Positions 1 through 7,284 of a stretch of DNA of 22,528 nucleotides are shown here, piece by piece. The notes below the pieces were generated by a model that was not told the origin of the DNA, made no database searches, and worked only from the letters and a program-made list of their open reading frames with translations. The DNA lies in the NCBI GenBank assembly GCA_030180075.1, contig JASNJN010000221.1, positions 1 to 22,528 of the forward strand. The letters are read 5' to 3'. A program made the position numbers and the translations under genes. This DNA comes from Mikrocytos mackini. Its lineage: Eukaryota; Endomyxa; Ascetosporea; Mikrocytida; Mikrocytiidae. How positions within the stretch are numbered: position 1 is the stretch's first letter; each line of letters opens with the position of its first letter.

Positions 1-891
1 TATATTTGAAATTATTTTTAAAATGACAAAGAATAACAAAATGTTACCGAAATTAGTTGAAATTGATTTTTTAATCAATACTATTGATTACTTAATTATC
101 TCCATTCAAAATAAACATATTCCTTTCAATTCCGACGAGATTTGTTTCCATTTTAGTTATTAATTTAAATAATAATAGGTTAATTTAGAAAAATTTCTAA
201 ATAAATCTATTTATAAGCTATGCACAAACCTTGTATTAAACATGTGACTATCTTAAAAGCTCGATAAATTATAAAAGAGGCAATTGTAGCATTTAAAATT
301 TTATCGATTAGTAAAAAAAATCGATAAATCGATAAATTTTTTCGATATGATAAACATGATTTTTCGATAATATTTGCTTTTTAAGTGGGAAGCATTTAGA
401 AGCTAAATTAATATAAATTTTGATATTTCGATGCAAAATATTAAAAATTTCGGCCATAACATTAAATCTTATCATAATACCCCTATTTACTGTAGGTTAG
501 CTGAGCTATACTCTTTCTAATCAATTACAACAACATTTATTTCGAAATAGTAGCAAAACTCGCATATTGATTTTCGATAATTTAAATATCTAGGCAATTG
601 CCAAATAGAAAATGAGATTTTAAATATAAAATCGAGCTAAATTGTCAAATTTTTGCAATGTGATTATAAAAATATTTTTTGTAATCACCCCACTTTCANT
701 TTNACGAAACCACAAATGCTTGTATACAAACTGTTATATGGTGTTTATAAGCTATCATATATAAAATTTGGACTAAATTATGGTCTCATTCGAAAAATAA
801 TTTTTTGAATTTGGGTGTTTTTGGGCATTTTTGGGCTGTTTTTTGGTGACTATAAGCACACTTTCTTATAGGAATTTTCTTATATCCAGGG
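1..891. other. gene-free A/T-rich stretch with TCGAT word cluster
   Basis: I see no open frame of useful length and no RNA gene here. The DNA is strongly A/T-rich. The word TCGAT occurs about eight times between roughly 262 and 580, several as TCGATAA, including two back to back near 319-333. Around 805-850 a short run repeats the form TTTGGG-N-TTT about every 11 bases. Two ambiguous bases (699 and 703) mark a weakly resolved assembly spot. It may be old transposon debris or a promoter-rich spacer; nothing decides between these. Confidence 0.5.
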
Positions 892-1303
892 TTGACTGTA
901 GACCTGTTAGGAAATAAAATAACTGTCAACGAAGATGAAATAACTGACAGGCTTAAACAGAGAGCTGAAAAAGAAAGGAAGCGACTAAATAAACGGAGAG
1001 AAAGAACACAGCCTTTGGAAATTGGAGATACCGTCTATAGAAAGAATTTCTTAAGGAACAAGATGGATCCCCATTGGCTTGGCCCTTATATTGTTTTAAA
1101 AGCTAATGAGAACAATATGAATGCGGTAGTAATAAGTGGAGATGATAAAGAAGAAAGAGTTAATGTTAGGCATTTAAAGAAGGGAGTGCCTAAGGAGGAG
1201 GAGTAGGATTGTCACGAGTGACTATTATAAGTAAATAAAGGAGAATAATAATATCAAAAATTAAATTTTTACTAAAACTTCTGGTAGTTACCTACTTTAT
1301 TCA
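892..1303 (+). mobile_element. Ty3/Gypsy LTR retroelement fossil: integrase C-terminal tail plus LTR-like start
   Basis: An open frame at 892-1206 encodes about 100 residues with the look of the C-terminal domain of Ty3/Gypsy integrase. It has a basic helix, then the motif GDTVYRKN, then DPHWLGPYIVL, which matches the family's GD-V----...K--P-W-GPY-V pattern. The end of the frame is a purine-only tract (about 1193-1208). TGTCACGAGTGAC follows at 1210, a typical start for a 3' LTR placed directly after a polypurine primer tract. An AATAAAG that could serve polyadenylation lies within the LTR-like stretch. The right edge given is a guess. No protease, reverse transcriptase, RNase H or 5' LTR is visible, so this is a broken end fragment of an old copy. 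The integrase assignment is good; the LTR boundary is inference. Confidence 0.65.
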
Positions 1304-1461
1304 AGCCGAATAATTATATTTTATATCCTTTATGTTTTAAGAATTTAAATACACAAATATCTTAAAAAAAATCAAAACGATAACTTTTTTAAGTCCCAAA
1401 ACAACGCAATTTAAACATAACTTTACAATTTAAAATTTTTATTTTAAACAATAATTCCGTT

Positions 1462-2406
1462 TTAACGTTTTCCCCTCGCTGTATCCCCATTCTTTTCATA
1501 TTTCTTTAACTCATATTTTGTTGCAAGTTTTGAACTATATTTTCTAACAAACAATTTTCTTTTTATTCTATCATTCACATTGGTAATTCCAATCAGCCTA
1601 TCGAACACCAATAGCAAAGTAAAATCAGTATTGATACTTGAAAGGACACCTAATAAACCCTCCTCTTTAACTCCTCTGTTCTTTTTTATAAAATATTTAT
1701 TGAACACAATAGCGTTCTGTTTTGTATTCATCGGTAAAGTGTTAAATTTCATAACACTTTTATTGACTTCTTCGAACAAATCACCTCTCGCTTTCTCATC
1801 GTCAGTGAGTGATTTAATTGTCGTTTTTCCTTCTGTTTTCCTACAATATAGCAAAAAATAGTCCCCGGCTTTAATACGTATGTTTTGAATTTTGTAGTCC
1901 AGAATTTCGTATGAAAGAATAAGGTATGAAGTTAACGACTTTACTTTTATGGAATCGATAAAAATATCATCGTCGTGTATTAGTCTGGTTCCTGTAATTG
2001 GAAATTTATGGAAGATTTTACCCAATACAGGAACTCCAATGTATTGTTTTTTGGGTAAATATTTCTTCCAAAAAATTTGTTCTCTATTTCTCGCTACTTT
2101 GTCTTTAAGAGTTAGATGGACAATATCAATGTTGTTAAATAAGAAAGCTGTATCGATTGCCATTCGTGGTAATGTTGCTGAATAAGGCGACAAAATGTAA
2201 CTCTTGGTAGTAGCTGGAGAATAGCCGACTGTAACCGATTCAAGACACCCCTTGCTAATGTTGTATTGATTACAGTTGAATCCTAAATTAACAGTAATTA
2301 CGTAGTTCAATGTAGGAACCGGATAAACCGCACATTTGAACGAGCTGCGAATTGCTAGAGAATACGTGAAGTAGCAATAAATCAAGTAAATAAAGCGAAT
2401 CATCAT
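1462..2406 (-). CDS. putative secreted protein A, novel family (paralogue of 8678-9715)
   Basis: The product is 314 residues and I recognise no known family. It opens with two consecutive methionines, either of which could be the start. A hydrophobic stretch of about 17 residues follows (rich in I, L, Y, F), ending near SLA: a good signal peptide. The mature protein begins with SSFKC and has no second membrane segment, so it is probably secreted or delivered into a vesicle or host. The motif ELKKYEKNG lies near its C-terminus. These features align with the protein at 8678-9715, which has QTFRC after its signal peptide, shares IGVP/IGIP in the middle, an acidic D-F-T/G-L-V-F strand late on, and ELKKIDKNG near its end. 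The gene reads leftwards from a 344-base gap shared with the eS31 gene and ends 159 bases from the Ty3/Gypsy fossil. Function unknown; that it is a real gene is likely. Confidence 0.75.
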   Translation of the reverse strand: MMIRFIYLIYCYFTYSLAIRSSFKCAVYPVPTLNYVITVNLGFNCNQYNISKGCLESVTVGYSPATTKSYILSPYSATLPRMAIDTAFLFNNIDIVHLTLKDKVARNREQIFWKKYLPKKQYIGVPVLGKIFHKFPITGTRLIHDDDIFIDSIKVKSLTSYLILSYEILDYKIQNIRIKAGDYFLLYCRKTEGKTTIKSLTDDEKARGDLFEEVNKSVMKFNTLPMNTKQNAIVFNKYFIKKNRGVKEEGLLGVLSSINTDFTLLLVFDRLIGITNVNDRIKRKLFVRKYSSKLATKYELKKYEKNGDTARGKR

Positions 2407-2750
2407 TGAAGAAATATTAAACTATATTTTTTGTGGATCTTTGTGAGGAATTGAAGTGTAAATTTATATTCCTATATTTTGAGGCCTTGTAATGAAATAA
2501 TAATCGAGAATAGAATGAATAAGTCATGTAGAAAGATATAGTTGTGTTGTAAGGGTCATATTTGAGCCGTTTTTTAGTTTACAGAAAAGCAAATTCAGTA
2601 CTTTTGTTTAGAAAGTTTAACTTCCCTTTATATAAAGTATAGTGTATTTCCCAGGTGATACAAGTATAAAAATGTGCCAATTTGCCTTTGTTGTGTTCTC
2701 TATGATGTATTACATTTCCTTTTCCTTTTAAAATTTTAAATTTCAATCGA
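2407..2750. promoter_or_regulatory. shared upstream gap between divergent genes
   Basis: Secreted protein A reads left and UbL-eS31 reads right from this 344-base gap, so it should hold both promoters. A short minus-strand open frame crosses it but has no recognisable features and overlaps the eS31 start, so I do not call it a gene. I see no defined promoter motif. Confidence 0.35.
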
Positions 2751-3227
2751 ATGCTATCATCCGACAAACTCACATCAACCACAAAACTGTTAAGCATCAA
2801 AGAGCTAGAAAGCAAAGCAACATTGCACAATGTGTTTAACGACCGTTCTAACCAATTTGATCTCTCTTCCGCGTGTTACTTACTCAACAACAAAGTTTAT
2901 TCAGCGGAAACAGAAATAGGCTCTTTAAACATTTCTCCCAACCACGAGCATCTTTTAATAAAGCTAATGATACCCGTACTCGGAGGGAAGAAGAAAAAGG
3001 ACAGCAAGGGTGGCGCTGCAAAGAAAGGAACTGGAGAAAAGAAGAAAACCCCCAAAAAGATCCTCAAGCATTTCAAACTCACTGGAAAAGGAGTGGACAC
3101 AAAAGTCGAATACCTAAAGAAGGACTGCAAGGGTTTGGACTGTGGCGTTGGTTTTGGATTTGCGCAGCACAAGGACAAGAGCATTTGCGGTAAGTGTGGA
3201 ATGGTTACAAAAACTAAAACTAACTAA
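2751..3227 (+). CDS. ubiquitin-like / ribosomal protein eS31 (S27a) fusion, divergent UbL
   Basis: This 158-residue protein joins a ubiquitin-like domain (residues 1-79) to the small-subunit ribosomal protein eS31. The first part keeps the ubiquitin pattern in its second half: hydrophobic-NNK at 44-48 (the K lies where ubiquitin has Lys48), then EIGSLNI for TLSDYNI, then a strand ending in LGG at 77-79 where ubiquitin ends LRGG. The rest is strongly diverged and the Ile44 patch is not preserved as such. After the diglycine comes a lysine-rich linker, then TPKKILKHFKL and a four-cysteine zinc ribbon (CKGLDC and CGKC), all diagnostic of eS31. In most eukaryotes the ubiquitin moiety acts as a chaperone and is cut off after GG. 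Here it may be a ribosome-assembly tag rather than usable ubiquitin, as known for Giardia's divergent version. No earlier in-frame ATG exists; the frame is closed upstream at 2703. Confidence 0.88.
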   Translation: MLSSDKLTSTTKLLSIKELESKATLHNVFNDRSNQFDLSSACYLLNNKVYSAETEIGSLNISPNHEHLLIKLMIPVLGGKKKKDSKGGAAKKGTGEKKKTPKKILKHFKLTGKGVDTKVEYLKKDCKGLDCGVGFGFAQHKDKSICGKCGMVTKTKTN

Positions 3228-3301
3228 TTGAATAGTAGGAAAGTAAATTATTAAGCCATTTCCAGTTTATTTATTTAACATAGAAATTTAATATACTACG
3301 C

Positions 3302-3809
3302 CTATTTACTTACCGGGTTGTCTATTACATATTTCTGAATTAGCATTTCCCCGATTCTCATTATACACGAACCAACCCTCGAACTAGTGAGTGTTCCGGA
3401 GTATAAAGCGATGATAATAAAATGTTTGTCGGTCTTTGTTTCTTTGATCTTTGAAATTAAATACTTTGAATATACTAAATCCGCTCTTGATGTCCTTCGA
3501 ACGACCCGTGAGTATGAGTTTAACGTCACTGCCGAACTTGTAGTGCTTATGAACTTCGTATTTCGTGTCGTAGAGAGCCACTCCGTTGGTGATAGCTTTG
3601 TTTTTGTCCTCCATGTTCTCAGCAAGTATCTTAAGCCTGCTTTTGAAATTACTAAGGGCTTCAGGAGAAGATAAACGTTTCGTCTTGTTATAGAGGACAG
3701 TAAGTTCGTCGTTTACTATAACTAAGTCGTCTATCTCCGATACATCTTCGTTGTACTTTGAAACTTCAATCACACTCGTTATATCTTCACAGCTCATATA
3801 CAACGTCAT
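3302..3809 (-). CDS. profilin-like actin-binding protein, two exons with a 16-nt intron
   Basis: Read as two exons (3809-3465 and 3448-3302) this gives 163 residues. The intron between them is described separately. The C-terminal half follows the profilin pattern in order: NGVALYDTKYEV (residues 75-86; profilin ...G--L-G-KY-V), a strand pair with TGRSK at 101-105, an I-K-T segment, FIIIALYSG (125-133; profilin --IVIG-Y), then a final helix with RIGEMLI (146-152; profilin RLGDYLI). The N-terminal half is diverged and the usual tryptophan near the start is not evident. Profilin binds actin monomers and controls filament growth in the cytoplasm. The length equals that of Toxoplasma profilin and its RSK...IALY elements look similar, but that is weak lineage evidence. 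Without splicing, the first frame ends shortly after the break and lacks the terminal helix. The start could also be the methionine at residue 5. The gene is convergent with eS31 (74-base gap) and head-to-head with the gene at 3950. Confidence 0.6.
3449..3464 (-). other. candidate 16-nt spliceosomal intron in the profilin-like gene
   Basis: On the minus strand this reads GTATTTAATTTCAAAG. It begins GT, ends AG and lies between two complete codons (phase 0). Because 16 is not a multiple of three, leaving it in shifts the frame and loses the profilin-like C-terminal helix; removing it joins SIFK to IKETK and continues that helix. It matches the form GTATTTA-N5-AAAG shared with two stretches in the next gene. 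Confidence 0.65.
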
Positions 3810-3949
3810 TAATTTGAAAATTAAACGATAAAATCTAACTGATCAACGGAAACCACATGAATAATCCCGAGCATCAATGCACACTAAGGCAGTCAGTATA
3901 GTAAGGAAAGTATAAGTTTAACTAATTATAACTAACGAAAAAGCTTGTG
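3810..3949. promoter_or_regulatory. 140-base bidirectional promoter region
   Basis: The profilin-like gene and the coiled-coil gene are divergent with only 140 bases between their start codons, so both promoters must fit here or overlap. TATAAGTTTAACTAATTATA at about 3911-3930 is TATA-like, but nothing proves its use. Confidence 0.35.
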
Positions 3950-4602
3950 ATGTTCAAAAATCTTTCTCCGATACAAGAACCCCTCCTAATGGATAATGAA
4001 ATGGATTTTGGGAAGAATGCGTTAGATCTTGATCTAGAATCAGACTTCAACGTCAACATGAACGATGGTTTTGATTGTCCGACTTCCTCTACTAAAAGCG
4101 ACAATTTCTCTTCAACAGAAATAAAAGACACACCAGGAATCCTAACCGGGGACTTTTTCACAAATGACATTGACCTCGAAAAGAACGAAGACTTCAAGAT
4201 CCCTGTTGACGGAGATTCTAATGGTCAGCATACATTGAAGGTAGACAAAACAAGGTCAATTTCAACGTCAAAGGAGTCAACCGAAAAACAAATCGAAGAA
4301 TTAGAGAGTAGTATTACTCAAACGCTGCATTTGAAAATAAATGACATAGTTAATGTATTTATATTTAAAGGATTACAAAAGGAAATCCTTGGAAAGTTTG
4401 AACCTCTTGGAAGCGGATGTAAAAGACATAGTAAAGAAATTAAGCAAAAAAGTCAAAAGAAAATTAGATGTGTTAAAGAAAGACATTCATAAAAAGGAAA
4501 CTGTATTTATTATTAAAGCATAATGCAACATTGAAGAATAACCTAGGCAAATTCTTATCATACATAAATAATAATATCGATATCAACGATGCACAGAATT
4601 AA
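3950..4602 (+). CDS. uncharacterised acidic coiled-coil protein, three exons with two 16-nt introns
   Basis: Read as exons 3950-4354, 4371-4502 and 4519-4602, this gives 206 residues. The start is the first ATG in the frame. Residues 1-105 are acidic and low in predicted structure (rich in D, E, N, S). From about 107 to 200 the sequence is helical with heptad-like spacing, for example IEELESSI, LESLNLLEADV, DIVKKLSKKV and LDVLKKDI, so it probably forms a coiled coil and acts through protein partners. I do not recognise the family; an acidic N-terminus followed by a coiled coil resembles many adaptor proteins, including clathrin light chains, but no diagnostic motif is present. Unspliced, the first frame runs on to 4492 with a basic tail of no apparent structure, whereas each removal of 16 nt keeps the helical pattern going. 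It is convergent with MCM5, the two stop codons being 63 bases apart. Confidence 0.6.
4355..4370 (+). other. candidate 16-nt spliceosomal intron 1 of the coiled-coil gene
   Basis: The sequence is GTATTTATATTTAAAG. It falls between complete codons (phase 0), begins GT, ends AG and shifts the frame if retained. Removal joins NDIVN to DYKRK and opens a lysine/leucine-rich helix that is closed in the unspliced frame. Confidence 0.65.
4503..4518 (+). other. candidate 16-nt spliceosomal intron 2 of the coiled-coil gene
   Basis: The sequence is GTATTTATTATTAAAG, again phase 0 and 16 nt. If retained, translation ends at once with a short hydrophobic tail at 4521-4523. If removed, the frame continues for 27 codons (THNATLKNNLGKFLSYINNN...) to a stop at 4600-4602. 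It has the same first seven and last four bases as the other two candidates. Confidence 0.6.
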
Positions 4603-4665
4603 ACTATTTTATTTGGTATTGGAATATAGGAGTACTCAAAAGGATCAAAATGCCTAAATATTTAC

Positions 4666-6771
4666 TTAAATCATTCTCTTTACCTTGTCGCGAACAAGTT
4701 GGAATTCGTTTCTGTTGATTAGATTCTTCAACACGGAATCTACAGACGAATAATCTGTATTGCAAATCTTCATAATGTCTTTGAACAGAATTGACTTCTT
4801 TATCTTTTCTCCTGTAGCTAACTTGCTTTTCAAACTCTCTTCTAATATTCTTCTGAGCTTAAGCTTGCTCTCTTTAGATCCGATAAATATGGAATTAACG
4901 TTTGTTCTACTTGAATTCAACTTTGCCGCTTTTAATGTGGAAGCTTTAAACAAACGAATCGCTTCTTGAGCATGATCTTTGTTTGCTTTATCAGTTAATT
5001 CCATTTTAGCCAGTGATTCCGCTATTCTGACTACAGCTTCAAGCTGTCTCACTGTAATAGGAATGGTAGAGTCCCTTGCATTCAAATTCCTAAGTGCTAC
5101 ATATTCGTTAGCCAAATAATCAGCTGCTTCCTCATCTAAACTAGGGAAAACATTGTCTCTGGCATATTTGATGTATTGCTTAAGAGACCCCAGTGCCTTT
5201 AAATCCCCGCTCATGTTTTTGTTTAAGTTTGTCGATGCATTCCCCATATGCACGTCTATAATATGCGAACTCAACGCTTCGTCGGATTCTTTGTTGGCTT
5301 TGTCCAAGATAACGAATATTAAATCGAATCTTGAAAGGATGGAAGTCTGGAAGTCAATATTTTCATCAGTAGTTTTTTCAGTATCATATCTCCCAAATGA
5401 AGGATTTGCCGCAGCCAGCACCGAAGTCCTACTTTTCAATACACTGGTTATTCCAGCCTTGTTGATAGATATAGTTTGCTGTTCCATGGCCTCGTGAATA
5501 GCCACTCTGTCTGCGTCTCTCATTTTGTCAAACTCATCGATGCAAACTAAACCTCCATCGGCTAGCACCATAGCACCTCCCTCTAATGTGAATTCTCCCG
5601 TAGCTGCGTCTCTTATCACAGCAGCAGTTAACCCAGCAGCCGAACTTCCCTTTCCACTTGTGTACACCGAAATAGGCGCAATCTTTTCTGTAACTTTCAA
5701 AAACTGACTCTTTGCGACAGATGGATCTCCAAGTAAAAGTATGTTCATATCTCCTCTTAGTCGCACTCCACCGTCCAATTCTCTACACGTACCTCCGAAC
5801 AACTGGCACGCAATGGCCTTCTTAATGTCGTCATGTCCAAAAATTGAAGGAACAATACTTTGCCATATTGCTTGATAGCTAAGGATATGGTTTTCGATGT
5901 GTACGTTTAGTCCTCCGGAATAACTATTATGATCAAAAGACTCTAGACCAATGACTTGTATATAGCCCCATCTGGCACCGTGTTGTGAGTTGCTTGTTTG
6001 CATTAAACTGAATATGCCTGTTATCAAGGCTCTTGTTCCCGTAGATAGTCTTCCTACCATGGGTCCAGATAGAAATAGTTTAACGGACCTTGGTATTTCT
6101 CCACTTGGAACCTCTTCTGGAAACTCTTGCAACTTTAGTACTTGAAAGTCTTCAAGTACAGATTTGTCCGCGTCTACTATATATGGATCCATAGGACAAT
6201 TTAAATTTTGTCCTCCTCCACACCGGCGTGGGATAGACACGCCTCCTGCTCCAGTGGGCACGTTCTCAACTCTTGTGTCGCCACAATTAATACATACCAA
6301 ATGTATCTGTCTATAGCGACTCCCAATTTTACTTGAACTCGTTATGATTCCTTTTACTTTCACAATCTTCTCTACATTCTCCGAGGATACATAACGGAGA
6401 TTGTTTACTGTTGGATACTTTACTAAGCATACTTGAAACTCGGAAGGAGTTTCGCCTTTTAGATCGTAGATAACTTTTTTGCAGGCTAAAGAGAATTGGT
6501 CTAGCATAAGCTTTGGCTTAGATACGAAAGCATCTGATATTGCAGTGTTGTAACGAGAAAGATCATTGAACTCCACTTCAAGCTGATTGTTTCCTTGAAG
6601 CCAGTTGGACATCAGTAAATCGCTGTATTTTGATATTTTCTCTGTTCTGAATTCCTTTATAAAGGAAGAAAATAATGGCGTAAAATCTGTTAGGTGATTT
6701 GTTGATGGGCTCTCGAAATTGTCGAAGTTATTCCTGTCGTTTGCATAAACAAGGTTAGGATCAAAGTTCAT
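4666..6771 (-). CDS. MCM5: DNA replication licensing factor MCM5
   Basis: The 701-residue product is one of the six ATPase subunits of the MCM2-7 helicase, loaded at replication origins in G1 and the motor of the CMG complex in S phase. Domains in order are: an N-terminal helical/OB region with a zinc ribbon (C160-x2-C163 and C184/C192); the AAA+ core with Walker A GDPSVAKS at 348-355; GKGSSAAGLTAAV (373-385); Walker B CIDEFDKM at 410-417; sensor 1 AAANP near 454; arginine finger SRFD at 480-483; and a C-terminal winged helix (about 630-701). IKKAIACQLFGG, DNIDF-type and AMEQQTISI-KAGIT segments place it with MCM5 rather than its sisters. Walker A has SV, where most MCM5 proteins I recall have GT. 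It is slightly shorter than usual and has no sign of introns. All catalytic motifs are intact. Confidence 0.97.
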   Translation of the reverse strand: MNFDPNLVYANDRNNFDNFESPSTNHLTDFTPLFSSFIKEFRTEKISKYSDLLMSNWLQGNNQLEVEFNDLSRYNTAISDAFVSKPKLMLDQFSLACKKVIYDLKGETPSEFQVCLVKYPTVNNLRYVSSENVEKIVKVKGIITSSSKIGSRYRQIHLVCINCGDTRVENVPTGAGGVSIPRRCGGGQNLNCPMDPYIVDADKSVLEDFQVLKLQEFPEEVPSGEIPRSVKLFLSGPMVGRLSTGTRALITGIFSLMQTSNSQHGARWGYIQVIGLESFDHNSYSGGLNVHIENHILSYQAIWQSIVPSIFGHDDIKKAIACQLFGGTCRELDGGVRLRGDMNILLLGDPSVAKSQFLKVTEKIAPISVYTSGKGSSAAGLTAAVIRDAATGEFTLEGGAMVLADGGLVCIDEFDKMRDADRVAIHEAMEQQTISINKAGITSVLKSRTSVLAAANPSFGRYDTEKTTDENIDFQTSILSRFDLIFVILDKANKESDEALSSHIIDVHMGNASTNLNKNMSGDLKALGSLKQYIKYARDNVFPSLDEEAADYLANEYVALRNLNARDSTIPITVRQLEAVVRIAESLAKMELTDKANKDHAQEAIRLFKASTLKAAKLNSSRTNVNSIFIGSKESKLKLRRILEESLKSKLATGEKIKKSILFKDIMKICNTDYSSVDSVLKNLINRNEFQLVRDKVKRMI

Positions 6772-7284
6772 GAAACTAAAATTTTAAAAGTCAAAATATC
6801 ATTTATGGGCTTAGGAAGACATGTACGATTGCTTTATCGTAGGTAAAATATTGGTGTGTGTTTTAGTATAGTGAAATTTCGTGAACAATTTTGTTTCGTG
6901 GAGTAGTAGGGAAATTATGACAAAATTTTTTGGACCGAAATCGTATCAAAATACATCCATGTATACTTATGTTAATCTCTATCTAATTCTAACCATAGAC
7001 TAAAAACGGATTGTTGATTTGGGGCTTGTTTAAAAAATTCATCCATAATTTGCTGAATTTAGAATATTTTACATTGAAATATCTTTCTCAAATAGTCTAT
7101 CCATGTTTTTATATGCCATATAAACCACTATGAAAAAGATTAATTTCCGTATCTAATATCTTGTTAATTTCGCTTCGTACGATAAATAATGTTCAAATAT
7201 GAAAACATTATAGTGTGTGTTAAATAATCTCTTAGTTAATTAATAAAATATCAATGCATTTATGAGTTCGTGGGTATATTTTGT
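6772..7284. other. 513-base intergenic gap
   Basis: This gap separates MCM5 from the tail of the nucleolar-protein gene, both on the minus strand. It is A/T-rich, with stops in every frame. It should hold the MCM5 promoter and the 3' end of the neighbour. I see no further gene or repeat. Confidence 0.5.

Noticed and set aside
3302-3320. A GGTAAGTAAATAG at the end of the profilin-like gene that looks like a 5' splice site.
   Set aside because: The next exon would have to lie in the 74-base gap or overlap the eS31 gene, and the profilin fold is complete before it.
3541-3570. A plus-strand GTATTTCGTGTCGTAG, 16 nt with GT and AG ends.
   Set aside because: It lies inside the first exon of the minus-strand profilin-like gene and interrupts no plus-strand frame.
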